64,000 nt of DNA from Chrysomallon squamiferum (taxonomy: Eukaryota; Mollusca; Gastropoda; Neomphalida; Peltospiridae), in assembly GCA_012295275.1 (NCBI GenBank), contig CM022665.1, positions 9,329,476-9,393,475 of the forward strand, given 5' to 3'. The notes under the pieces were generated by a model. It worked only from the letters and a program-made list of their open reading frames with translations, had not been told where the DNA came from and ran no database searches. Positions 50,710-63,766 of this stretch are shown piece after piece (positions within the stretch are counted from its first letter, which is position 1; every line of letters begins with the position of its first letter). Made by a program: the position numbers and the translations under genes.

Positions 50710-53340
50710 GGCTTAATTTTTTTTTTTTTTGGAGTGTGTTATTTTCAAATGATGTAGGAAGATAATTAAATGAAATGTTGTCACTTTTCACTAGCAGATA
50801 CGGAGCTTGTTCTATGGATCTCTATATCCGGAGTGGTTATCTAAAAACCCCACACTTCTTGGCAGTGCAATGGTAAATATTTTAACATTCTGTATAATAC
50901 TAAGTAACATACATTTATTCTGGTAAATGTAACATCATGGATTTTTCAGTAACAAATATCTAATTCAATCCCTATTAAAAGGTTTAATTCTAATTTCTGT
51001 GATATTATAAGAAAGGCACTGAAAAATGCTGCACTTCGTATACTAACTGCACCACACTTATTAGACTGTATTGGGTTTACACAAATCTGAATTCCATTTG
51101 ACATGTTTAACCAAGGAAATAGTGGGAATCTTAAACAAGCTTGTCCTAGAAAATACACTGCCTACATTTTTGCAGTAAGAAACTACTTCTCAGATGATCT
51201 CAATAAATGTGACTGTTTTTACATCTCTGATTTGCTGCATATAGCCAGTGTATATTTTTAATTAGTGTTCATGAAACAACTGAATATGAAATAAAATTTA
51301 TATTTAATTCTGCAAATACAAAAGTATAGTTTCAAGGGTGGCACGAGGCATGATGGTATGGGTGCTATATATGGGCTGATATGTTATGTAATATACTGTT
51401 ACAGCATTTATGGGATCATGTAATATTTATGTCATGAAGCTGTGTACCGCTTAAAAGTTACATGTAATGTACTAATGCAGCTAATTAGTTATAATAACAA
51501 ATATTTTCATTATTATTATTATTTTTATTTTATATCATTATACGCTGTTTAATATGTCATTTTAATATTTGTTACATTTTCGTTTTATAAAAAGGCACAT
51601 ATGTGTGTTTACAAATACACGCACACATACACACAGTATGAAAGACACAGAGGGTGACGGTGAGAAAGAAAATGAGCGTATAAATAGTTTAACTGAATGT
51701 GTATACAAGAACAAGTTTGGAAAGTTAATAAAATATGAATATATACGATAAGTACTATTAATAAAAATGTATTGGTACATACTAGACACAAAGCTTGCTT
51801 TTATTTTACCATCTGTTAATAATCTTCACATATATATATGTTACATTACATACAAACAAAGTGTGTATTGTTGCAATGCAGTCTGTTATCTTTCGTTTGA
51901 TTAATTGATCGCCTACTAAGCTACGTGATTGATTTTGCTGGAGAATAATTTCAATCATTTTAATTTAAAGCCATTTCTCCTAGTATTTGTTTATTATGCT
52001 AGCAGTATACGAAAAAAATGCAAAATAAAAGCATTTCATTGTCAATACAGTGATATATGTAAGAATTGTAAGGTGCTACGATAAACTGCAATGATAAATG
52101 CTTTGTGACACTAATATGAAATGATAGATCCCCGTTGTCACGCGGAAGTTTGGCAACAACACCGACTGTGAGTATTTATAGCAAAACTTCAATTATGGAC
52201 TTAAAAAGTAAAATGATATTTTCTTGGTGCAGAATAAACGAAGCATTACCTGTCAGTTTTGTGTTTTGTTTTGATTTTTCTCACAAAACCAAACAACTAT
52301 TTACATCCCAAAATATAAACAAAATAATTGTCTTTGTCAGCCATATATTTTGATAATTGGCCTTAAATTTAATCACGTGACACCCCCAAATTACAAGCAT
52401 CAACATTATTTGTGTCAAAAAGAAAGAAAGAAAGAAAGAAAAGAAAAGAAAAGAAGAGAAAGTTAGAAAAATGAAAGATTAAAGGAAAACAAGTAAATCA
52501 CTTTATTTACCATTATTCCCAATTTTTAAAATCTGATAATTTTTAACCTAACAATAATTATATATATACTAAAATAATTGAATTATTAGTAGAAATAATT
52601 ACTAATAAATTCTTTCTCCACACACACACACACACACACACACACATCCATATGAATTATATCGCATACAAATACAAAGAAAAATAAATTTTTAAAAAGT
52701 GAATGCCTTACAAATTTCTGAACAATTTATGTTAACATAAAACTGTAATAAATATTCAGGAAGCGATATACATGAATATGTTATGTTTTTAAAATTAAAT
52801 ATTGAACCATAACGTTTTTTAATTATTCCAAAATTCAGCATTTCATTTACTGTTAATAAACAAACAAACAAACAAAAAAATAAATATTTTCCAAATAATA
52901 ATAATAATAATAATAAATAATATAACAATAATAATAAGAATTATTACCTTTATTAAAAGAAGGATATGTAATATAAAATGTAATTTATAATATACCAGTT
53001 GCAAGAACGAGAAAAATGGTTAGTACAGAAAAGTGTGAACAAAACAAATATCGAAAGAAAAATAAACAATCACTTAAAATAATAAAGTATATGATTTATA
53101 CTGATTTCAGATAATTAGCAATTAACTGAAGTAGCTTTTTGAAAAATCTTACCAACACATACTGTACTATTTAAAAATAATGAAAAGAGAATTATTGAAA
53201 AGAAACCAATAAAATAAATTAATATTAAGCTGTTACCATGTTGCTGGGTTTTTCTTTCAGTCTTTCTTTCTTTCTTTTTTTTTCTTCTAAATAATAATAA
53301 TTATTTTATGATTATTCTTTTGTTGTTGTTGTTCAATAAT
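50589..53340. other. Upstream region of the mini-exon array, start exon unresolved
   Basis: If the array is transcribed, its first exon and promoter lie in this stretch. It has a TA run (50670-50704) and two small patches unlike the AT-rich surroundings: 52130-52165 (CpGs, an ETS-like CGGAAGT and a GGCAAC half-site) and an E-box CACGTG at 52374-52379. ATG|GT junctions that could supply an initiator in phase 0 occur at 51810-51812 and near 53237. Neither has supporting homology. A segment near 50990-51290 is less AT-rich and may be a repeat remnant, but I could not classify it. Confidence 0.4.
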
Positions 53341-53521
53341 AATTAGTCCCGCCCCTTAACAGTTGACCCTTGACCCGTTTCTATGTGACGTTGTTAGTAT
53401 ACAATATGGCGGACAGCTCTGTGTTACAAATATGTATAAAATTGTAACCGATAGCTATTTTTCGGATTTTTAAAAAAGAAACTATTAAAGTGGAAATTTG
53501 TCAGAATTAAACTGTTTTAAA
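53341..53521 (+). promoter_or_regulatory. FAM228 promoter and 5' leader with uORF
   Basis: The region holds a GC box (CCCGCCCC, 53348-53355), TTGACCC twice in tandem (about 53363-53376, a DR1-like spacing of TGACCC), a TGACG half CRE at 53396-53400 and a YY1-like ATGGCGG at 53406-53412. It is clearly richer in CpG than its surroundings. The ATG of the YY1-like motif opens a 13-codon upstream frame, MADSSVLQICIKL, ending at 53447, 74 bp before the main start. If the mRNA includes it, the uORF could lower translation. Confidence 0.55.
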
Positions 53522-53792
53522 ATGACATCCCTGTTATGTGTGAAACATTTAGGAGGTAATGTACAAGTTCATAAGCCAAAGGAAGCTGTGCCAGTCGAAG
53601 AAGATGATTCGTACAAACACGTAAGTGATTCACAGTTGAAACGGTTTACACCCAGGAATATGTTAACTTGAATAAAATTTGTTAGCGTTGATAAAATGCT
53701 TCAGAAAGTTTGTTTTCTTCAAATGAAATGTATCTATCAAACATGAATTATAACAAACATCAGTTGTATACGTTACTTACACATTTATTTAA

Positions 53793-53829
<37 letters not shown>

Positions 53830-56800
53830 AAATAAATAATAAATTAAATAATAAATTATTGTATTTTTCATAACAGTATCCAGTGTGTGTGTGGTGAATG
53901 GCTAAACTATCTGCCTTTTGCTGCTATTTCATCATACAAGGATATTATATGTCATATATAACATATTATTTTTTAAAAATATCATTCTTCATAAAAGTTT
54001 ATAAAAATAAGTAAATAGTGAAAATCAAGTTATCTTTCAAACTGTATTAAATATTTCATTTGTAAGTTACCAGCATTCTACTTTAGAACTAAGTAAATAT
54101 TTTGTTTCACAGTATCTGATGACTGATCTTTTGGCAAATGTTTCTTTCTTTTTATTAATTTTTTGTTTGCCATATTGTGTGAATCTTCAGTATTTTAATG
54201 TTTTCAGTTAATTTTTTATTTTATTTCTGACCTCTTGAACTTTATCACACAAATTAGGTTACTAAACTGTATACGCTGAAAATACACACACAAACATAAT
54301 TAAAATTGTTCAATAATTTTTACTTTAAAATATATTTGTTTCAGTTTATAATCAGAAGTAAAAAGTCTAAAAGTCACCCTGGATCATCTAAATACAGCCT
54401 TTCAGAAGCAACAAAAAGTCCGAGTAGTAATTCCTTTAGAGTGCAAGACTGGTTGAGTGAAAAGTCAATTAAGGATTTGCAGGTTAAAATGCTACTTTTA
54501 CATCTATTAAGTGAAATTCATGCTAATTTTGTATATATTGAGATTTTAATTTATTTTAAAAAAAAAAAAAAAATTTTATTATTCATTTATATATTTTTAA
54601 ATGTATTATTGTAATTTTTTTTGTTTGTTACTGTATTGTGGAAAAAAGCTGATGATATATTTTTTTACCTGTTGTTTTATTTAACTTTTTTGATATCATA
54701 CTTTAGAAATTATAATATTATTTTAAAAGTACTTTAGAAATTATAATATTATTTTAAAAGTAGGCTACATGTCAGTATGGGTTATTTTTAATTATTAATT
54801 TCAGGAAAGATCTGATGACGAATCCAAATCAGCTAAAAAGCTTTATAATCCCATACTTGAGACAGAAAAAACATTTGTACAGGTAAGATAAAAATACGGG
54901 AAAAGATTATTGTATAAATAGATGCTGCATAATTGGTAAGTAAAATATTGTTTGGATTGTAATATTTTCTTTGAAGGAATGAGAAGTTATTTTGTCTGTG
55001 TTACTGGGGGGGGGGGTATTTGGAAAAAATATAAAGTGCATTTTATTGTTTCATATAATTATTTTTAGAAAATAAACATTTTTACATTTATTTCATATTG
55101 TGACATCTTAATGACACAGTGTATTTGCTAAAGTAGAATAATAATTTTTAAAATTTGTAATATACTATATTGCAGGATTTAGACAATTATGTACAATATG
55201 AAGATTTACTAGCTTTAAGAAAAAAAGAGCTTTTGCACAAACGATGGACAGATAAAGTGTATGAACCTCTAAGAAGGGAGATCATTAAGGTGATGGACAG
55301 TTGCAGATGGCAGGATGTAGACAGAAGAAAACGAATATTGCATAAGCAGTTCTTGGAATTTGTGAATGAAAAGGTGAATATTTATGTACACATATTACTA
55401 TATACAAATTCTACAACATTAATATGTAGAAACGTTTATTTTTCTTTATGCCATTTAAACGATATTTTTAATGTTAGCATTTTAACATTTATTTAGAGAT
55501 TAAAAAAATAAAAAAATATTGGAAACAATTTTAAATGACTGGAAGTTGACTGCTTTCAGTACAGTTATTAGATGCACATAATGTAAACTATTTGTATGTA
55601 ATTATATTTGATGTTTTTCTTATTGTCTATTTTAGGGACATATTTTCCTTGAAACATTAAATCCACAAGAGTATTATGCCCAGTCCCTCAATGGTTACAG
55701 ACCAGCACCTATCAAGGTATATTTTATAATATCATAACCATTTTGTTTCAGTATTTTTCTAATAACAATAACTTACCTCCAAATTATTTCATTTGCAAGT
55801 CTGAAACTAAAAGAAAAAAAGAATTATAAACAGCATATATAATGTTTTATGTAATGTGCTAAAAAGCAAAGGTGACAGCACAGTAATGTTTATCTTTTCT
55901 CTGTGTTCACAATTAAATACCATGAATAATTACAGGAAATACTGATGATAATATGAAAGTATGTCATCAGGTTTGCTCTCTAACACTCTCTACATTTGTA
56001 ACTGTTCATATAAAATATGTCAAGGTAATGATTTACACCATTCATTCATTCTATCTTTAAAACTACAGGTAGAGGTAAACAGACTTCAGGATCCACTCAT
56101 ATCACAGAGTAGAGAGCGATACCAGGAGGACAGAACCATTCTGCAGTGTCTGACTGGGGAGAGGTTCACTGATGAAGATATTGAACAGGTTCGGATGCCT
56201 CTTGAGCCATTAGTTCCCCTGGGAAGAAAAGATGGAAACAGTCAGTCCTGGTTGTCTATGCCTCTTTGTGACATTGAGAGTCCAGCAAGGCGAGCAAGCA
56301 GGTAAAACAGTGTTTGTTTTCTTTCTCAATTTCCTATAATGATTTTAAAATATGCAAGGAGAAGATTGTGATAACTTTACTTTTAGAATAAGATATTTTA
56401 TGAAAATATATTTAAGGTAAAAAAAAAAAAAAAAAAAAAAAGTAAAAAACTATTAAGTGTTTGGAGACTTATGACTACTGGCATTGTTTGCCAAAAATAA
56501 ATGCTGGAGGAAAGTTTGATCTGCTTAAAAGTCCTCCAATTAATAAAAAATTGTTTTGCCTTTCTATCTGTCAGTGTCTGTCTGTCTCTCATTGTCTGTC
56601 TGTCTCTATCTATCTATCTATCTATCTATCTGTCTATCTCTATTTACCTGTCCCTCTATCTATATATGTATCTATCTTTCTTTCTACGTTTCTGTCCTCA
56701 AAAAATATTATGCCCATGCTTATGACATTAGTTTTTTGCTTTTGATAAGCAGTATATATGTTTTTGATTTTATTTAGTGGTGACAATCAAATTAAAAAAT

Positions 56801-59366
56801 TTTCTGTAATATATTGTGTTGATTCTGTTATTGTTTCTATGTATATTCAGAAATATTTTGTTACTATCCATAAAGATAAATTTTGAAAGATAAATTTTGT
56901 TTAATTTGTTTAATACAGTTATATTTCTTAAGAATAAAAATATTCATTTCTATAAGAAAATAGTATGAGAGAATTTTATTTAACACAACGATAATTTCAT
57001 ATTAAAAGATTGATTAATAATGACTATTACTCAGTCACTTCTGTTTTTATTGTAGAATATTTTTATTGGATGATGGAAATGTAAGCATAATAAATAAAAA
57101 CAATCCATCCATGTCATTTAAAATTATTTCTGTTCTATTTTTCTTTGCTGTTGCAGTTTGTTTATTAGAATATTTTAATCTTCAATGGTTTCTTTTTCTG
57201 AATCTCTTTGAACTCGAAGCACAACATCTTTGCAGGATGCTTGCACATTTATAGATGTTTATTCTTATTATATACCTATTTCAGATCCAAAATTGACAAA
57301 CAAAATAAGTAAGATGTGCTCTTTATTAGAAATAGAAGCTTTTGAGAATGTTAAGCATTAGCAGTACTTGGAAAATGGAGATATACTTACAAATTAGTTG
57401 TTTCTGGGATTTGTTTTTTGATTTTTTTCTCGCTTTTTAGTAATTACAACCAGGGGGTTACATCCAGTGCATAACCCCTAACATTTTTTTCCATAATTAT
57501 ACTCATTTGATATTGAACATTAAACCCATGACAATTATGGCATCCCTATTATGTGACATTCTGCATCCATCTCATAAAATGATGGAAACAGAATGGTTGT
57601 AGTTCTAATAATCATACTTTTAGATGCTATTTTGGAAAATTAAACTAAATAAATATAAACTATATTAATTTCCTCATCAATTTTTAGACCAGCTAGAATG
57701 ATTCCATTGGAGAAGGTAACAACAGATATTTTTGTGTTTAGAATAAGCAGTTGAAGCAAATGTTCGTAAGTCACTTGAATTCCATGTTACTGTATCTTCA
57801 CATTATTTGTCTGACAGTTGGAAAAGGTTTATGGGGCTTTGTAATAAGTAAGGCACTATGACAACATCAGGATTGCTTATTAATAACCTATAGTTCTGAA
57901 ACATTTTACTTTTATCTATTTACTCTGTTCCAGTTCTGGTAATTTATTAACCAGTTTTAAAACATTTATCTTTTCCTATATTTTTAGATACTGATTAACA
58001 TTATTTTAGTTTATATTTTTAGGTATTTTCTCCATTTAACACACGTCAAAAGTAAATGAAAATATTAATTACATAAAGTATTTTTGATATTTTAATTTCA
58101 TTTTAATTTTATTTCTATTACTGTTTGTTTCACTGTGTAATGTTATATTAATAGTTACATTACAGAGGTATTCTGTTGTTGCGTTTCTCTTTATTTTATT
58201 AAAATTCACACACTGTCACAAAGTATTGCTAAAAGGTACAGGTGTTTTAATTCATGTTAAATAATAAAGATGAAGTTTTATCTTTAAAATAATAACAACA
58301 AAATCTGGATAGATTAAAAATAGTCATATATAACAAAGAAAGTAATATTAAGTAATCAATTATTTATATATACATAATGTATGAATTGTTCTTTTTAAGA
58401 ACTTACACATGCTTAACGTACAAATAAATATATTTTATACATTTATCTTCCTAGTAATAAATAAAAGCATGTCCTTACCTTCAGTAATTACTTTTATTAA
58501 ACACTGAGTCACTTTTCTATATTTGTGGTAAGAAATCATAGTTTTGTGGCACTTTATATAACTCAAAAATTAATATAAAACGTAAAAAGAGAAATACCTA
58601 AAGCTAAAAATATTTGCTTTTAATAAAAATAACTCTTTGAAATTATATCATGTTCAACATAAATATTTATTTATAAATAAAATTTAAACAGAAATAATAT
58701 GATCATATTTACATTTATCAATATTTCTTTGCTACACCGTTAAATTCTTATTTCATTTTTAAACTTAAAGCACTTATTTCTTTTTTTCCAAGTTGATTTG
58801 GTGACTTTTAATTTAATTTTTATATTTTTTAAATGTTATTTCTATAGTTTTAAATTTTTAAATAGTTTATTTGATATTTTATTGACTATCAGTTCATCCT
58901 CCTCAATTGCTTTGACTCTTATTTAGTTTATATTAAAGCTTTTGAACCCATTTGGTTTAATTAATCTTTTTAACATTTTTATTATTTTTATAATTTTTTT
59001 TTTTTAAAACGAGAAAAATGAACCATTAGTATTAAAATATTAATTTATTGGTTTAATTCTATGGATGCAACAAAAACACAAATTTTGTTTGGGACAGTGA
59101 ATTTTTAACAGTTAGATCACAACGAAGCAGATATCTTTATCACTGTTATTGTTAATTTATTATTAATTACTTTGTACTTTATTTACAGACAAAGAATGCG
59201 TGGAATTCAAAGTAAAAGTAATATAGATTTGGAGAGCTGGTCCAAAACTCCAACTGATGCTGAAATTATTAACAAAGAATGGCAAATTCAGAAAAAAAGA
59301 ATGTATTCCATTACTCCACCTTTCAATGCTCCACCAGTGAAGACTGCAGACAAATTACTAGCATAA
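53522..59366 (+). CDS. FAM228 family protein
   Basis: Seven exons, 53522-53620, 54345-54482, 54805-54882, 55176-55373, 55636-55716, 56069-56301 and 59189-59366 (TAA 59364-59366), encode 334 residues in one continuous frame. The middle matches human FAM228B: LDNYVQYEDLLALRKKELLHKRW against [23 protein letters not shown] is the strongest block, followed by a stretch ending EFVNEKGHIFLE against KHVNKKGNAFIE, then LNPQEYYA, RTILQCLTGERF against RTLLQCETGKIY, and WLSMPLCDIES against WLKLPTRYIES. It is a highly charged, largely helical protein with no membrane segment and no known enzyme motif. The molecular function of FAM228 is not established. It is divergent from the profilin-4 locus, as human FAM228B is next to PFN4. 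Two short exon-like segments at 57056-57080 and 57688-57715 would accept the same splice phase but then break the frame (see separate entry). Confidence 0.93.
54699..54760. repeat. Perfect 31-bp tandem duplication
   Basis: TACTTTAGAAATTATAATAT followed by TATTTTAAAAG occurs twice in direct succession in a FAM228 intron. The identity of the copies suggests a recent event. Confidence 0.9.
56555..56690. repeat. TCTG/TCTA tetranucleotide tract
   Basis: An imperfect run of TCTG, TCTC and TCTA units in a FAM228 intron, preceded by an A run at about 56419-56440. The open frames it creates are artefacts of the repeat. Confidence 0.9.
57056..57715 (+). other. Two possible alternative FAM228 exons
   Basis: 57056-57080 (25 bp, after TGTAG, before GTAAGC) and 57688-57715 (28 bp, after TTTTTAG, before GTAACA) both start in the phase left by the exon ending at 56301, giving RIFLLDDGN and RPARMIPLEK. 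Both end in phase 0, whereas the final exon at 59189 needs the other phase. Including either one therefore leads to early stops. They may be unused or may make shorter C-terminal forms. Confidence 0.25.
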
Positions 59367-59900
59367 AACAGGAAGAAATATCTGTAAAATGGTACATATA
59401 ATTTATTGTTATGATCAGAAAGAAATTGCTGTGTGTTTGTGGAAAATTTATAAATTGTGTTTGTATAAAAAGTTTTTAAAAACAATAGTAACAATTATCT
59501 AATTAAGTAACAAGAAAGATGCATTCCGAAAAACATTAAGCTGAACAAAAAGGATAGGTTTATTTGCTGTCTTAAGTTAATTGTTTGTTTAATCTGTTGT
59601 GTTGTTTTTTTTGTTGTTTTTTTTAAATAATAATAATAATAATAAAAAATTAAAAAAAAGTTTAATAAAAGAAAAACCCACAAAAAAACACCCCCACCAT
59701 GACCTATGTTTCAAGAAAACAATCTGAGAATACAGAAAAAAAAAGACATTCAGTTATGAAAATGACTTAATGATTTGTGAGGAATTTGTAGTTGCACAGA
59801 TAACCGTATATGAAAAGAATTGACTATTTAATCTGTGATATATACATTTAGTATCAAACTGGCTTCCTTGCTAATAGATAGACTAATTATTGTTTTTTCA

Positions 59901-59906
59901 AATAAA
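59901..59906 (+). terminator. FAM228 poly(A) signal candidate
   Basis: AATAAA 535 bp after the FAM228 stop codon, followed by T- and GT-rich sequence (TGTACTGTGTTGTTG) typical downstream of cleavage sites. Confidence 0.55.
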
Positions 59907-62900
59907 ATATCTTTTAATGTACTGTGTTGTTGTAATGCATTAAATCCCTGTTTGCCAAAATGATCAATAATTTGACAGTATGACATATGTTTGTACAGTC
60001 TCTTTTTCTTTTTAATGTTGGGATTATAATTCTTTTAAAAAGAATTTGTTTTTTGTTTTTATTTTTTTTTAAATCTTTTTAAAAAAGATTTTTTGAATGA
60101 CATTTAGCATATGGATTATTTATCAAGATTAAATATTGAGAAATTAAAGAGAAAGTACAGCATTTACTCAACTAATGTCACATTATTTTGGGTGTTTAAG
60201 TCTTAATGTAAAGCAGCTGGGAATAAATAAATAAATAAGTGACCAAGTAAAAATTGAATCAAATAAAATAACAAAACATAAAAACTGAAATACATTATAT
60301 AATTTAAGAAAAAAACAAAACATCTAAATGTTAATTTTACATTGAAGGATAATTATTTTTGTATTTTAAATCTCTGATTTGTGTCCATGTTATGTCCCAT
60401 GTTGGTAGAGCAGTGAATTTCATTGGCTAGTTCTGTTCAGTGAATTATTAATAATTCCAAGTAACCAAACAAAACTTTAGAGACCAGTTTACAACTGGTC
60501 ATCAAATCGTTTATTTATTTAAATATATATTTTTTTAAATGTGCTTTCTGTACAGTTTTTGTTTTCTTTTGTGTTTTTATTTTCATGAAATGTTTGTTTT
60601 TTGTTTTTTAATAAAATAAAAAAGACATTAATTAAGATGTGTATTTTTTTGTTGTTTTTTTCCTGCATGGCTAAAATGTTATATCTTATATTCATGAAAA
60701 TCTTTTGAGTGTATTTGTGCATGAATGTTTTGAATTTACATGTCTGCAAGTGTCTGTGTAGGTGTGAGTGTGTGATGTGTATGTATGTGTGTGTATTAAA
60801 ACTCTTGGACCGATATTGCTTCTGGTTTTACAGCAGTACTTTAATAATGTGTGGAAAGTATTACTCATCTAATAATGACTAAAACATATTTTTTTTCTTA
60901 ATAAATATAACTTGACACTGTTGGCAGTAGCCAGTAATTATACACACACCCTAAAGAAAGAAAAATAAAATAAAATAAATAAAAGCATTCAGCCAAACAA
61001 AAGAGCACAAACAATAATAGTCTCCTAATATACCTTACTACCTACACACACACACACAAAATAAAAATAATCATCCTTAAAAAAAACCCAAAGGATTCAT
61101 CCACATTATTAAATAATAAAGGAACTGGAAATAATCTAGCTAATGTATATTATTTATGAGTAATATCTGTGTCCTAAATATGTTGTGCATTTAATTTCCA
61201 GCATTGTGAATTAGGCCAGAGCATAATTATTATGCAGGGAGGAAATAATTGATTAATTTTCAAGTTCATTATATTTGAATAAAGCTCAGTGTAGCCTTAA
61301 TGGTCATATGCTGATTTGTGACTCATAAGCATGATATTCATCTTTTAAAACATTAATAATTGAGTTTATTGAAAGCTCTGTCTACTAAATAAATATGTCC
61401 AAATGAATAAATAAAAACACTACTTGGAAATGCTTTTAAGAAGATGAAAAACCATATTACAATCATTCTTTTGTTTGCTGTGATCAAATTTGAAATATTT
61501 ACAGATGTACACATTATAAGTACATATATATGAATGCTGCATGTTTTAACTAAGAGTTCTTTGAAAAGAAATTGTTTTAAAACTGTATTTGGTTTGTTTA
61601 TTAATGTAGCATTAACATAAAATGTACAGTTGACTTGGTATTAATCAGTGAAATAGGTTAATTATATGAACTGATTTTTACTTTTACAGGATGTATGTAA
61701 AATTATGTCTAATTCAGATATAAAATATAATTTTTTTTTTTTTTTTAAATATATAACATTTTACTTTTATGATTAATTTTTTTCTTTTAATTATTTATTT
61801 ATTTTTTTTTTTTTTTTTTTTTTTTTGTGTTGGATTGGGGTAGGCAAAGAGTTGTATAGACAATCAATTTTTGATATAAAAAAAAAAAAAAAAAAAAAAA
61901 AACAATAAAAAAAACAATACAAATTTAAGTGTTACAGAAACCCAATAATTATTAACATGAATTTGCTAATAAATATAGCTCATAGGTTTGTCATCAGTAT
62001 TTACAATTATGCTTACAAAAGCAAAATGCATTATGCATCTATTTATGTAGTGAATGGGGAAAATTTACATTATTTTCATTTTATGTAACACTTGTTAATA
62101 ATAATCAGTAGATTATGAATAGACTGATATATCAGTTAATTTCCCATGAATTTAATCCATTTAAACCTAAAAACTGTAAGTGTTAACAAGACCAGAATGT
62201 ATAATATATATAGCCAGCAATTCATTTATTAGTATTATATTTATTTTCAGCATTTCATAGATATTAGCTCATAGTTTATTACTGACCTTTGAATGTCTGC
62301 TTTCTTTTCACACGATTTTTAATGACATAGCTGAAAACAAATGAGTCTTGTAACTTAATAAAAATTCAGTCCTGCTCAGCATAAGATTGTATTGTTATCC
62401 AGAAATTCTTTGTGATCAGAGTGGGGCATAAATATCAATTTAAAAATATGTACATAGGGTAGAGATGTCTGCTGAGGTTATTATAATAGTGTGAACAGCA
62501 AAAAAAAAAAAAAAAAAAAAAGAAACAAAGAAAAAAGAAACAAAAACAAAAACAAAGTAATCATGTTAGCATAATCTAGGATTTTCTTACTTTAGGAATG
62601 ATATGGCCTACACCAAGGAATATTTCTCTGGGTTAGATCATGATGGTTCTAAGATCTTCAAATTTACCTCGCCCCAATGTTACAATTATTAATTATCAGT
62701 TGTAAGACTGAAAGTATATAGTACAGATATTTAAGCCAAAAATAAACAAGATCAAATAACAAGTAATTCTTGGTAACATATATGTTTTCATTTTTTTATT
62801 ACCCATAGTCATGATCAACAATTTCACATTAAAATCATACCAGCTGCTTCAAGCAGTTTAACCATTTTTATACAAACAATGTTAAATACATAAATGTTTT

Positions 62901-63766
62901 AAGAGCATTCAGTTAGATTGTAGAGTTTCTATTTTTCAGAACTGATTTTCTTTCTTTCATATTTATCTTGTCATTTCCTAATAATATATTAGTACTCTGC
63001 AGAATATCTGAAAGTCTGATGTTAATGATTCAAGCCATTTTTATTGTGTCATTATAAAATAGTCTTTTTGTTGTGAATTAATATTTATAAACTAACTGTA
63101 TTTAACTCTTTATGGACTTCATGAACTTAAAATATCAATAATAATTTTTGTTATTGGCCACTGAAGTTATAAAATGTATTTTCAACTTTCTAGAATGTAA
63201 AACATATGACCATTTCATGTTGTTGACAGCTGATCCAATAGTACTATTCAATTTTACCTAATAAAAATAATAAATTTAGTGACTTTTAAAATATACCTTT
63301 GAATTTTACACAGAATATAATTTATGTTATGTTTGCCTGTATTGTATGTACTGTGTCATCACACTGTTGCAGAAGTTTTTAATAATGAATGTTAAAATGA
63401 TATCAAATCATACATCACATTATGACAAAATTTTATGTTATTAAATGTCTCAGTCACAGGTGGGTAACAGTGTCTGTATCCCTAAAAGAGCCTGCAGAAA
63501 ACAGAATTTTATTTTGACAGAATAGATAAACACTGTCAGCTTTGTTTAGCCATGATTTCACAAGACATTAAACTAAATATAATATTCATTATGTTTCTGC
63601 AGCAAATATGAAAATACCTCACAAAAGGGACTTTAATATTTGTATTGAAGAAGAAAAACACGATTCTTATTCCAGAAAAATAACCATGTTAACAATTTAT
63701 ATTCACTGAATATAAACACACATTTCTTTTTTCTTATATGAACAGAAAAAAACACAAATTTCATTA
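59907..63766. other. Intergenic region right of FAM228, no gene seen
   Basis: AT-rich sequence with a T run (61806-61826) and an A run (61880-61903) that could pair, GT-rich stretches near 60740-60800, an A run at 62501-62520 and scattered AAATAAAT tracts. The right end should contain the 3' UTR of the minus-strand gene that begins beyond 64000. No family resemblance was found in any short open frame. Confidence 0.6.

Noticed and set aside
50990-51290. Possible retroelement coding fragment (plus-strand ALKNAALRIL-like translation)
   Set aside because: The frames are short and broken, and no reverse transcriptase or integrase motif could be recognised.
51562-51791. Overlapping frames on both strands near 51.6-51.8 kb as a possible array start exon
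   Set aside because: They span CA/GT-type repeats and share no splice phase or sequence pattern with the array; only a bare ATG|GT at 51810 is left as a candidate.
52130-52165. Full RFX X-box between profilin-4 and FAM228
   Set aside because: Only a GGCAAC half-site is present; GTTGTC lies too far away to form the palindrome.
56461-56777. Three overlapping frames rich in Leu-Ser-Ile-Tyr
   Set aside because: They arise from the TCTG/TCTA repeat in a FAM228 intron.
61806-61903. T run and A run as inverted repeats of a transposon
   Set aside because: Homopolymers alone are no evidence. No target duplication or internal element is visible.
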